Assembly: GCA_900544105.1 (NCBI GenBank)
Contig: UQUC01000026.1
Span: 1-24,681, forward strand
Source: an uncultured Oscillibacter sp.
Lineage (GTDB): Bacteria; Bacillota; Clostridia; Oscillospirales; Oscillospiraceae
Direction of reading: 5' to 3'
DNA length: 24,681 nt
The notes under the pieces are model-generated. The model worked only from the letters and a program-made list of their open reading frames with translations, did no database searches and was not told the DNA's origin. Numbering within the stretch: position 1 is the stretch's first letter; each line of letters starts with the position of its first letter. This document shows positions 6,944 to 14,543 of the stretch, one piece after another. The translations under genes and the position numbers were made by a program.

Positions 6944-7494
6944 TGGGTGTAAATATTGATGCAAAGGATAATGCGGCTACGGTCAAAGTTATACCCTACA
7001 AGTCTATATGCGTATTTGTCTTAATTGTTGACGGAGTTTTATTATTTGCCCCAGAAAATGTTGTTGCTGCGCTGGGGCTTAACCAAGTGCGTGAAACCAT
7101 CAAACCCTACTTAGGCATTCTGTTTCTCTGCGCGGCTGCGATTTTGCTTATTGATGTTGGCGGCGGCTGGATAAGGCGTAAAGTAACCGTTTCGCGGTAT
7201 CGTGGAAAAAACGCAAAACGAATACTGGATAGATTGAGTAAACGTGGCAAACAGGTTGTACGAAGGATGTATGAGTCAGAAAGCCATACGGCATACCTGT
7301 CAATCACGGATGCGACAGCAACTTATCTGCAGCGTTCGTCTATTATTGGGCAAACAACCGCAAGTAACAACGGCGAGTATTTTGACCGCTATTTACAGCC
7401 GTGGGTCGTTGAATATCTTGATAAGCACCCAGATTATCTGAGGGAAATGCCTGAGCCAGATGAAGGTGCATTTGAGTGTGAAGGAGAATTCTAA
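6943..7494 (+). CDS. SieB-like superinfection exclusion family membrane protein (183 aa)
   Basis: The sequence follows the pattern I know for the superinfection exclusion B (SieB) family. A first TM helix ends in LLFAPENVVAALGL (about 21-46). A second TM follows KPYLGILFLCAAAILL (54-69). Then comes a basic stretch (IRRKVTVSRYRGK) and a cytoplasmic C-terminal domain with LSKRGKQVVRRMY and the motif LQPWVVEYLDKHPDYL near residues 152-167. Founding SieB of phage P22/lambda blocks development of a superinfecting phage; the bacterial homologues are mostly untested. ATG 6943 is set by GGAGG 8 nt upstream and overlaps the hsdS stop by 1 nt. The gene is AT-richer than hsdM and hsdR and belongs to the three-gene insert between hsdS and hsdR. 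Family call by recalled pattern, moderately sure. Confidence 0.82.
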   Translation: MGVNIDAKDNAATVKVIPYKSICVFVLIVDGVLLFAPENVVAALGLNQVRETIKPYLGILFLCAAAILLIDVGGGWIRRKVTVSRYRGKNAKRILDRLSKRGKQVVRRMYESESHTAYLSITDATATYLQRSSIIGQTTASNNGEYFDRYLQPWVVEYLDKHPDYLREMPEPDEGAFECEGEF

Positions 7495-7495
7495 A

Positions 7496-7948
7496 ATGCC
7501 AGATAGTACAAAGCCAAATGTGACCCATCTCGGATATATCCAATCAACTATTACAAGAATGGGGCAAAACGCATTTCAAGCAAAAGCGTGGTGCATCACC
7601 ATCATCACCGCACTCCTCGTTTTTTATTTGGAAAAGGCATCTAATGCCTCAAAATACGCAACTATCTATATTGCACTCGGAGTGGTTGCGCTGTTCTGCG
7701 CTCTTGATACATATTATCTTTACCTTGAGCGCGGCTACCGTAAGCTCTACAGAGTCGCAGCAAAACTGGAAGTAGAATCCGAGCCGCTTCCCGATTTTGA
7801 AATGCAAATCCCCCAAAATGCGCGTGGTATTGTGCAATATGGTAAGGCGTTTCTTTCGGTATCTACAGGCCTGTTCTATGGCGTAATCATGCTTTTGCTA
7901 ATCATCTTGTGGCTGTGTACTAATGCTGCAGATACACCTTCCGTGTAA
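7496..7948 (+). CDS. small membrane protein of the type found next to TIR-like genes (150 aa)
   Basis: The N-terminus HLGYIQSTITRMGQNAFQAK (11-30) is followed by two TM helices (about 31-46 and 54-71), the conserved-looking LDTYYLYLERGYRKLY (70-85), a polar segment, and a third TM (about 125-142). From memory, proteins with HLxxIQxxIxRM, then KxW before the first TM and LDxYYLxxER after the second, often sit beside TIR-like (DUF1863) genes, with a layout like SLATT/S-2TM pore-type effectors. That is recall, not a search. The start codon ATG 7496 lies two bases after the previous stop, with AAGGAG ahead. The following TIR-like gene is 18 nt downstream. A membrane-damaging effector or anchor controlled by the TIR protein is a reasonable inference. 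Confidence 0.82.
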   Translation: MPDSTKPNVTHLGYIQSTITRMGQNAFQAKAWCITIITALLVFYLEKASNASKYATIYIALGVVALFCALDTYYLYLERGYRKLYRVAAKLEVESEPLPDFEMQIPQNARGIVQYGKAFLSVSTGLFYGVIMLLLIILWLCTNAADTPSV

Positions 7949-7966
7949 GAGAAAGGAGGATGCTTT

Positions 7967-8554
7967 ATGGCGTCTAAGGTTTTTGTGTCCTATAAGTTTG
8001 CGGACAATAATGTGGCGTATTTATACTCACCACTTTATTCCCCCTATTCATATACCAGCACAACCGCACGTTCATATGTGGATGATTTTAAGCGCCGAGC
8101 CGAAAATGAAGGGTGCATAGTTTATAAGGGTGAGAGGGCGGATGAGGATTTGTCTTATCTCAGTGATGATACGATTTGGCAAAAGCTGAGAGACCGGATT
8201 TATGACAGCACCGTTACCGTAGTATTTATTTCTCCTAATATGCGGGAAAAATACCGGAGTGAACGCGACCAATGGATTCCTTGGGAAATTGCTTTTTCCC
8301 TGCGTGAAACTACGAGGAACGACAGAACAAGTCACTCGAATGCGTTGATATTCGTTATTCTGCCGGACAGAAACAATAGTTATGACTACTATTCCACAAT
8401 GAGGCATTTCAATATTGTTGCCAGCAATATTCGGAATGGTTATGCCGAGGTTGCCTATTGGAGTAACTTTGTAACAGATATACAAGGGCATATTAGTAGA
8501 GCTCTTTTACGGAAGCAGATAGTCTCGCCGAATGAGGTAGTAAAGACAGTGTAA
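7967..8554 (+). CDS. TIR-like (DUF1863-type) protein (195 aa)
   Basis: The fold signature is visible: an N-terminal strand KVFVSYK (4-10), a long polar insertion, strand TVTVVFISPNM (82-92), then SERDQWIPWEIAFSL (98-112), with E107 after Trp as the candidate catalytic glutamate, and strand NALIFVILPD (125-134). TIR domains of this kind cleave NAD+ or make NAD-derived signals in bacterial antiphage systems such as Thoeris (ThsB). Whether this one is an enzyme is inferred from E107 only. ATG 7967 follows AAAGGAGG. The protein has no TM and would depend on the membrane protein encoded just before it. Low GC compared with hsdR. It could instead be a non-catalytic TIR-fold sensor. Confidence 0.85.
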   Translation: MASKVFVSYKFADNNVAYLYSPLYSPYSYTSTTARSYVDDFKRRAENEGCIVYKGERADEDLSYLSDDTIWQKLRDRIYDSTVTVVFISPNMREKYRSERDQWIPWEIAFSLRETTRNDRTSHSNALIFVILPDRNNSYDYYSTMRHFNIVASNIRNGYAEVAYWSNFVTDIQGHISRALLRKQIVSPNEVVKTV

Positions 8555-8560
8555 GGAGGT

Positions 8561-8580
8561 GCCCGATAATGCCCGATAAT
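8561..8580 (+). repeat. 10-bp tandem duplication over the hsdR start codon
   Basis: GCCCGATAAT occurs twice in a row. The hsdR ATG (8569) spans the junction. Loss of one copy would keep a well-spaced ATG but put it out of frame with hsdR, so the repeat could switch hsdR off. Confidence 0.7.
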
Positions 8581-11500
8581 GAAAAGCAATTTGAACAGGA
8601 TATTGAGACCTTTCTGATTTCCCCTGCCGGTGGCTGGCAGAAGGCCTCAGACGCCGGCTACCGTGCGCCGGAAAGCGCGGGTATGGCGCTGGATATCCGC
8701 ACCCTGACGACCTTCGTAAAAGCCACACAGCCCGTGGCGTGGCAGCGGCTGGAGAAGCAGAGCGACGGCAACTCTGAAATGAAATTCTACAAGGCGTTCG
8801 AAAATGCCGTGGAGAATGACGGCCTTATTTCTGTGCTGCGGCACGGCTTTAAGCACCGTGGCATCGACTTCCACGTCTGCTACTTCAAGCCGGAGTCCAC
8901 GCTGAACGATGTGTCGTTGCAGCACTATCAGCAGAATATCTGCCAGTGTATCCGCCAGTGGCACTACTCGGAAAGCTGCGGCAACAGTGTGGACATGATG
9001 CTGGCGGTCAACGGTATCCCTGTTATCGCCATCGAACTGAAGAACCAGCTTACGGGGCAGAACATCGACAACGGCAAAAACCAGTGGATGTTCTACCGCG
9101 ACCCCAAGGAGCCGGTCTTCCGCCTGAACCACCGCATTTTGGCGTTTTTCGCGGTGGACCTGTACGAAGCCGCCATGACTACAAAACTGGATGGTGCCAA
9201 GACCTTTTTCCTGCCCTTCAATCAGGGCAGCAACGGCCCCGGACAGAACGGAGGCGCAGGCAATCCGACCAACGCAGACGGCGATTATGTGACATCTTAT
9301 CTTTGGAAAGAGGTGCTTCAGAAGGATAGTCTGCTGGACATTTTGCAGAAGTTCATCAGCTTCCAAGTGAAGAAGGAGAAGATTCGGCTGAAGGACGGCT
9401 CCGAAAAGGAAATCCTCAAGAAGTCCGTTATTTTCCCGCGTTATCATCAGATGGATGTTGTCCGAAAGCTGGTGGGTGATGTGCGGCAGAACGGCTCCGG
9501 CCACAACTACCTCGTACAGCACAGTGCCGGCTCCGGCAAGTCCAACTCTATCGCTTGGACGGCCTACCGGCTGGCAAGTCTTCACGATGCGGACAACAAG
9601 CCCATTTTCAGCTCCGTGGTCATTGTGACAGACCGCACCGTGCTGGACGCCCAGCTTCAAGAAACGATTTCCGGCTTTGACCATACGCTCGGCTCCGTTG
9701 TGACCATCGGCGAGAAGATGAACTCCCGCGACCTGCGGGATGCGCTCAACGCCGGCAAGCGTATCATTGTGACCACGCTGCAGAAGTTCCCCGTTATCTA
9801 TGAGGAAGTGGACGATACAAAGGGTAAGGCGTTTGCGGTCATCGTGGACGAGGCCCACAGCAGCCAAACGGGGCACAGTGCCATGAAGCTGAAAATGGCA
9901 CTGGCGGATACCCATGACGCGCTGAAGGAATATGCCGATATCGAGGGCAAGGCGGAGGACGAGATGGAGGACACCGAGGACAGCCTTGTGCGGGAGCTTA
10001 TCACCCACGGCAAGCACAAGAATCTGAGTTTCTTTGCCTTCACCGCCACGCCGAAGAAAAAGACGCTGGAGATGTTCGGCGAGGAACACGCAGACGGCAC
10101 ATTCCATCCATTCCATATCTACTCCATGCGACAGGCCATAGAGGAGGGCTTTATCCTCAATGTGCTGGAGAACTACACCACCTATAAAACCTGCTTCCAA
10201 ATCGCCAAGAATACGCCGGACAACCCCGAAGTGCCTACCATCAAGGCAATCAAGACCATTCGGCGCTTCGAAGAACTGCATCCTCATAACTTGCAGCAGA
10301 AAGCGGCCATCATCGTAGAGACCTTCCGTGATGTGACAAAGCGCAAAATCGGTGGCAGGGGCAAAATGATGGTGGTCACGGCGTCCCGCTTGGCGGCGGT
10401 GCGTTACTACCATGAAATCAAAGCGTATTTAGATGCCAACCACTATGATGATGTAGAAATCCTTATCGCATTCTCCGGAAGCATCCGCGACCCCGAAGAG
10501 AAAAGCGGCCACGAATACACCGAAAGCGGCATGAACATGGACCGTGACGGTAATCACATCTCCGAGAGCCAAACCAAGCAGGTGTTCCACGACGAGGGCG
10601 ATGTGCTTATCGTAGCGGAAAAATATCAGACCGGCTTTGACGAGCCGCTGCTGCACACGATGATTGTGGATAAGAAACTGCGGGATGTGAAGGCCGTGCA
10701 GACTCTGAGCCGCCTGAACCGTACATACCTCGGCAAGGAGGACACCTATATCCTCGATTTCGTGAACACCAAGGAGGAAATCCTCAAGGCGTTCCAGCCG
10801 TATTATCAGGAGACAAGTCTGTCCGAGGAAATCAATATTGACCTTATCTACAAGGCGCAGAAGCAGCTCCGCGACTTCCGCGTGTATAATAACGACGATG
10901 TGGAAGCTGTTAGCAAGATTTATTTTTCGCCGGAAGCCAAGAAGGTGCAGACCACACAGGCAAAAATCTCCAATGCGCTGCTGCCCATCGCACGAGCCTA
11001 CAATCAGTTAAGCAAGGACGACAAATACCAGTTCAGGCGCACCATCCGTTCCTTTGTGAAGTGGTATAACTACATCTCCCAGATTGTGCGGATGTTTGAT
11101 AAGGCACTCCACAAGGAATATCTGTTCTGTTCCTATTTGGCACGTCTGCTGCCGGCAGAAACGGCTGCTCCGTGGGACTTGGAGAACCGCGTAAAGCTGG
11201 AGTATTACCGGCTGGAAAAGACCTTTGAGGGAGCCATAGAGTTGGAGGACAAGGATGTTCCGCTGGAACCTGAGCGGACAAAGAAGGCAGTCAATATGAA
11301 CACCAAGAAAGACCCGCTGGAAACGGTTATCGAGGCCATCAACGAGGTGTATAAGGGTTCCTTTACAGAAGCAGACCGCGTCCTCATTGGTACGCTGCGT
11401 GAAAAGTTGCTGGCAGACAAGAAACTCCGAAAAGCCGCAAAATCCGATGGACAACAGATTTTCGAGAAAAATGTGTTCCCCAAGGTGTTCAACGACACCG

Positions 11501-11646
11501 CGCAGGCATCCTATATCGAAAGCACGGAAACCTACACCAAACTCTTTGAAGATGGTGCCAAGTACCGCGCAATTATGACGGCACTGGCACAGGAACTATA
11601 CCGCGAAATGCGGAACGAGCGGGAGGATGACCATGCCAAGGGCTAA
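8569..11646 (+). CDS. hsdR: type I restriction-modification system, restriction/translocase subunit HsdR (1025 aa)
   Basis: HsdR pulls DNA toward the HsdMS complex with ATP and cuts it away from the recognition site when the site is unmethylated. The N-terminal nuclease has the PD-(D/E)xK set D142 and E156-L-K158 (VDMMLAVNG...IAIELKN). The two-RecA motor follows, with Walker A GSAGSGKS-like HSAGSGKS ending near K324, DEAH at 427-430, TATP at about 501-504, and motif VI QTLSRLNR at 711-718. The C-terminal 300 residues are helical and would contact HsdM. Length is typical. ATG 8569 has AAGGAGG about 10 nt upstream. The gene is intact, GC-rich like hsdM, and is separated from hsdS by the three-gene insert. 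It overlaps the last small gene by 14 nt. Confidence 0.96.
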   Translation: MPDNEKQFEQDIETFLISPAGGWQKASDAGYRAPESAGMALDIRTLTTFVKATQPVAWQRLEKQSDGNSEMKFYKAFENAVENDGLISVLRHGFKHRGIDFHVCYFKPESTLNDVSLQHYQQNICQCIRQWHYSESCGNSVDMMLAVNGIPVIAIELKNQLTGQNIDNGKNQWMFYRDPKEPVFRLNHRILAFFAVDLYEAAMTTKLDGAKTFFLPFNQGSNGPGQNGGAGNPTNADGDYVTSYLWKEVLQKDSLLDILQKFISFQVKKEKIRLKDGSEKEILKKSVIFPRYHQMDVVRKLVGDVRQNGSGHNYLVQHSAGSGKSNSIAWTAYRLASLHDADNKPIFSSVVIVTDRTVLDAQLQETISGFDHTLGSVVTIGEKMNSRDLRDALNAGKRIIVTTLQKFPVIYEEVDDTKGKAFAVIVDEAHSSQTGHSAMKLKMALADTHDALKEYADIEGKAEDEMEDTEDSLVRELITHGKHKNLSFFAFTATPKKKTLEMFGEEHADGTFHPFHIYSMRQAIEEGFILNVLENYTTYKTCFQIAKNTPDNPEVPTIKAIKTIRRFEELHPHNLQQKAAIIVETFRDVTKRKIGGRGKMMVVTASRLAAVRYYHEIKAYLDANHYDDVEILIAFSGSIRDPEEKSGHEYTESGMNMDRDGNHISESQTKQVFHDEGDVLIVAEKYQTGFDEPLLHTMIVDKKLRDVKAVQTLSRLNRTYLGKEDTYILDFVNTKEEILKAFQPYYQETSLSEEINIDLIYKAQKQLRDFRVYNNDDVEAVSKIYFSPEAKKVQTTQAKISNALLPIARAYNQLSKDDKYQFRRTIRSFVKWYNYISQIVRMFDKALHKEYLFCSYLARLLPAETAAPWDLENRVKLEYYRLEKTFEGAIELEDKDVPLEPERTKKAVNMNTKKDPLETVIEAINEVYKGSFTEADRVLIGTLREKLLADKKLRKAAKSDGQQIFEKNVFPKVFNDTAQASYIESTETYTKLFEDGAKYRAIMTALAQELYREMRNEREDDHAKG

Positions 11647-11800
11647 AAAAGATGGACAGCATCTGAACTGCTACATTGACCGCGTCCTCCGCGAAAGGTT
11701 GGAGGACTACGCCGAAGAGAAAGGACAGACGCTGACCATGGCTGTTGAGCGGCTTCTGACGAAAGCCCTCGATGCCGAAGAAAAGAAAGAGGACAACTAA
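11633..11800 (+). CDS. small ribbon-helix-helix (CopG/Arc-like) protein (55 aa)
   Basis: ATG 11633 lies 6 nt after GGGAGGA and overlaps the hsdR end by 14 nt. The product starts with a basic MPRAKKDG, then LNCYIDRVLRERLEDYAEEK and GQTLTMAVERLLTKAL, the strand-helix-turn-helix pattern of CopG/Arc proteins, and ends in a charged tail (DAEEKKEDN). It is too short for anything but a DNA-binding dimer or a small modulator. As the last gene of the defence operon it could act as autoregulator of the operon, for example on the palindromes at 3747-3791. That link is inference. Confidence 0.82.
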   Translation: MPRAKKDGQHLNCYIDRVLRERLEDYAEEKGQTLTMAVERLLTKALDAEEKKEDN

Positions 11801-11808
11801 AAAAAGAA

Positions 11809-11839
11809 TCTGGCGTCCAAACAGGATGCCAGATTTTTT
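11809..11839 (+). terminator. intrinsic terminator of the hsd operon
   Basis: Arms TCTGGCGTCC (11809-11818) and GGATGCCAGA (11824-11833) pair over 10 bp with one G-U, followed by six T (11834-11839). It lies 8 nt after the last stop codon of the operon. Confidence 0.9.
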
Positions 11840-11866
11840 CGTACTTTTTGTTCACTCGGAGGAAAA

Positions 11867-12002
11867 CCCACACAAAAATTGGAAGAAGTCGCTCACCCGA
11901 AATTGGGGGTAAAAACTGAAATCCCACAGAAAAGTTGGAAGGAATCGCTCGGTCGAAATGAGGGTTGAAAAGAAAAATCCCACACAAAAGTTGGAATAAC
12001 CC
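11867..12002. repeat. 56-bp tandem repeats at the right transposon end
   Basis: The motif CCCACA(C/G)AAAA(A/G)TTGGAA starts at 11867, 11923 and 11979, exactly 56 bp apart. The 38-bp stretches between copies are also related (shared TCGCTC and CGAAAT blocks), so the whole 56-bp unit was duplicated. The last copy includes the terminal inverted repeat. Arrays of terminal-repeat-like sites are typical of transposase binding sites in large transposons such as Tn7. No protein-coding content is expected here. Confidence 0.85.
11979..12002 (-). repeat. right terminal inverted repeat of the transposon
   Basis: Its reverse complement begins GGGTTATTCC and matches bases 1-24 at 23 of 24 positions. The outer end is 12002; host coding sequence resumes at 12003. 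Confidence 0.85.
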
Positions 12003-12366
12003 GGAGCTGACCTCTATTGACATAGATATTAATGAGGATATCACAAAGGAAATTGCCTCCGGCATATGGACGGAGGTTTATGACGACTGCGCCAGCGGAC
12101 GGATCTATCTGAATATGTGGGAAATCTGGGAAGGGATCAATCTGGTTGGCTTCCCCAAGGGCGCACCGAATCCCCGCCGGGTGGAGGACCCGCTGAAATG
12201 GATCCTCTGGCGGCTGGGAAGGATCGGCCCCTATTTTCAGGCGGATCCTCAGCCGAAAAAGGCGCTGCTGGAGTCTGCAAGGAAATATCAGGGGCGGCTT
12301 GACGACTGGATGAACGAACAAAGGTGCAAACAAGAGCGGTTTTATAACGGGGAGGATCTCCAATGA
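12003..12366 (+). pseudogene. 3' remnant of a gene cut by the transposon
   Basis: An open frame runs from the transposon end to TGA 12364-12366, encoding about 120 residues with normal composition (NMWEIWEGINLVGFPKGAPN, then VEDPLKWILWRLGRIGPYF). It has no start of its own. The only upstream in-frame start, TTG 11965, lies in the transposon repeat without ribosome site and would add transposon-encoded residues. The stop overlaps the next ATG (ATGA), so it was part of the downstream operon. The family is not recognised; the VEDPLxW(I/L)LxRLG phrase reminds me of the C-terminal ends of large GTPase-type proteins, a weak impression. The 5' part should lie just left of the window. Confidence 0.75.
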
Positions 12367-14543
12367 AAATGGAGCAGGCATGCCGGTTCCGGACGGATGA
12401 AGCCGGATATATGGTCTGCGCCAGATCCCAGGGTCTGACGGCGGATAATGAAAACAACCTCGGCTATTTCAACAGTACCATGACGTCCTTGTTTGAAAAG
12501 GACGGATCCGGCCCGAGAATGGGTCAGTCTATCCTCAGCTACGCTGTCAGCGAGGAGAACGGCGGCAGGCGGCTGGAGGAGGACCCGTTTGTTGCGGAGC
12601 TTTTCCGGTATCTGGCATCTGCCGCCCCGGAGGAGCGCCGCCAGATGCTGCTGGATATGCAGTATATTTTGGGGGAGCTGGTGCCGCTGGAGTATGCGTC
12701 ACTGGAGATGATCGCCACCGCATATCACATGCGGAAGATGAACGATGGAAACCGGCCGGAAAATGACGTGTATGACCGCGTGGTGGGGAATCTGCTGCTT
12801 TGCGGCAGGGTTCCGTCGGCAAACCAGGAGACGGTGAACAAGCTCCTGATCTGGATGCTGAAAAGGCAGAACGCTGCGCTGCCCAAGCGGATTATGGAGC
12901 TGTCTGTGGACCGCTGCGTCAAACAGGTGCAGGCGGATGCGGCAGGCGGGCGGGAGCTCTGCGACTGTGTTTGCCGTCTTTTGCAGTACAGCAGAAGCGC
13001 TGAGCAGCTGGAGCTGCTGCAGAAAACGGTGAAAACCTTCGATGTGCGCTATGCCGGGCTTGTGCATGCCCTGCTGCGCGGCATCTTTTCGGACCGGGCA
13101 TGCAGCATTGACCCGCAGACGGCGTGCAGTCTGATCCCGGAGATGCTGCGCTCCGGCGATGAAATGCTGACCGGGGATTGCGTGGAGCTGACCACCTGCC
13201 TGGATGCAGGGCAGTGCCGGCAGCTGGCAGAGAGCATTCTGCGGCATGTGGGGCTCCGCCAGATGACGCTGATGGAGCAGAACGTTCTGGCCAATATCCT
13301 GGACGAGCTGAGCCGGTCCGGCGGTGTGCTGGGAAAAGAGAGCTGTGAGATCCTGGACCGCAATTCCTGCGTTTATAACGGCAGACTGCTGGATGCCTGC
13401 GTGGGCTATATGGTGCAGGTGCGGCTGCGGCAGGAGCTTCCCGTGGAGGAGCGCTGCGCGCTGCTGGCCGGGCTGGAACGGGAGTATCCGGCCCTGTATG
13501 ATGACGTTGCGGCTGCGCTGAAGAGCGGCGGCAGCATCCTGTGGAAGAAATATCAGATTCACAAGCATCTGCAGAATTGCAGATGCTATGAGGACATTGT
13601 GGCTGCGCGCCGGAGCTATCAGGGGGCGTCCCCCATGGACGATTTTGAACAGGAGTGTGTTGCTCTTTGGATGCAGCTCCTGCGCAGGGATGTCTATCAG
13701 GGGATGCCGCTGAAAAACCTGGTGCCGCAGATGGGACGCGCAGTCGATGCGCTGCCCAGAGGCGTATTCTCGCTGGAGGCCGCTCATGAGCTGCAGCGGC
13801 GGCAGCGGGCCTATTTCTGGAGCTGCATGACCTATCGCACAATGATGGACTATGTGTTGGACGGCGCGCCCAGCAGCAATGTGCAGGCGCTGCTTCAGAC
13901 CCGGGACAGCGGAGCGGATGGCAATAAGCTGCACTTTCTGGATGCCGTGTGGCAGCTGTACCGGGATCCGAGCCGGACTGAGCCGATGACAGAGCTGGTG
14001 CTGGACGGACACCTGCCTGCCAGGGACAGGGAGGAGATCTGCAATCAGCTGCTGCCGCTGGCGGCAAAGCTGAAAGCTGCCTCCAACCAGGCAATTTTCG
14101 CATGGGATCTGATGCTTCTGTCCTGCAGCCGGGTGGAAGCCGGACGGGTCGTTTATGACTGCGGCAGTCTGATTAAGAAAATTGAGGGGATTCCGGCGCT
14201 GAAAATGGGAGTTTCCGGCAGCCAGTCTCTCCAGCTGGAGCATTCCGTCATACTGCGGGACGAGAAGGTGCGCAGCGACCTGCGCAAGGCCGCCGGCCGC
14301 GGCGACAGTCTGCTCAGTGAGCAGCTGGAAAAGACGCTGAAGGCGTGGGGAAAGGCGCGCAGGCCCGACAATGGCCACGGGAAAAGACTGAGCTCTGATC
14401 CGCCGGCCGCGGAAAAGAAGGGGTTATTCTCTATTTTCGACCGCAGCGACAGAGGCGGGCGGACGGAGAAGTCGGACCGGGGCTTTATTTTTGACGACTA
14501 CGACGGCGACTCGGGAAAAAGAGGAAGGAATAGGAGAAGATGA
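12363..14543 (+). CDS. large hypothetical protein of the interrupted operon (726 aa)
   Basis: This protein is not securely recognised. Residues 1-80 form a distinct N-terminal region (ACRFRTDEAGYMVCARSQGL, then LGYFNSTMTSLF), which faintly recalls the N-terminal domain of GTPase-associated proteins (GAP1-type) described with NTPase-based conflict systems; I would not rely on it. The rest is leucine-rich, helical and soluble, with conserved-looking cysteines and no TM segment. The last 80 residues are charged and low in complexity (EKSDRGFIFDDYDGDSGKRG), probably disordered. ATG 12363 follows GGGGAGG by 7 nt and overlaps the previous stop. The stop overlaps the next start by 4 nt, so translation is coupled. 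It could be a scaffold of a multi-protein complex built with the kinase-like neighbour. Confidence 0.88.
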   Translation: MKMEQACRFRTDEAGYMVCARSQGLTADNENNLGYFNSTMTSLFEKDGSGPRMGQSILSYAVSEENGGRRLEEDPFVAELFRYLASAAPEERRQMLLDMQYILGELVPLEYASLEMIATAYHMRKMNDGNRPENDVYDRVVGNLLLCGRVPSANQETVNKLLIWMLKRQNAALPKRIMELSVDRCVKQVQADAAGGRELCDCVCRLLQYSRSAEQLELLQKTVKTFDVRYAGLVHALLRGIFSDRACSIDPQTACSLIPEMLRSGDEMLTGDCVELTTCLDAGQCRQLAESILRHVGLRQMTLMEQNVLANILDELSRSGGVLGKESCEILDRNSCVYNGRLLDACVGYMVQVRLRQELPVEERCALLAGLEREYPALYDDVAAALKSGGSILWKKYQIHKHLQNCRCYEDIVAARRSYQGASPMDDFEQECVALWMQLLRRDVYQGMPLKNLVPQMGRAVDALPRGVFSLEAAHELQRRQRAYFWSCMTYRTMMDYVLDGAPSSNVQALLQTRDSGADGNKLHFLDAVWQLYRDPSRTEPMTELVLDGHLPARDREEICNQLLPLAAKLKAASNQAIFAWDLMLLSCSRVEAGRVVYDCGSLIKKIEGIPALKMGVSGSQSLQLEHSVILRDEKVRSDLRKAAGRGDSLLSEQLEKTLKAWGKARRPDNGHGKRLSSDPPAAEKKGLFSIFDRSDRGGRTEKSDRGFIFDDYDGDSGKRGRNRRR

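Larger units (their letters stand above)
1..12002. mobile_element. ISL3-type transposon carrying a type I RM / TIR defence operon
   Basis: The two ends are 24-bp inverted repeats with one mismatch, both beginning GGG and sharing the 20-base core TATTCCAACTTTTGTGTGGG. The only transposase inside (1880-3502) is ISL3-type, a family known for terminal repeats starting with GG and for 8-bp target duplications. The right terminus cuts into a reading frame that continues as a headless gene remnant at 12003, so the element sits inside a former gene. Cargo fills about 10 kb. The left end coincides with the first base of the window, so the target duplication cannot be seen. If the element is intact, the eight bases left of the window should be GGAGCTGA, as at 12003-12010. 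The element boundary is seen directly; mobilisation by this transposase is inferred. Confidence 0.82.

Noticed and set aside
11867..12002. Regular repeats resembling a CRISPR array
   Set aside because: Only three degenerate 18-bp copies exist, the 38-bp intervals are related to each other instead of unique, the last copy is the transposon terminus, and there are no cas genes.
11965..12366. Complete 133-aa gene starting at TTG 11965
   Set aside because: The first 12 codons are transposon end repeat, there is no spaced ribosome site, and the rest reads as the 3' end of an interrupted gene.
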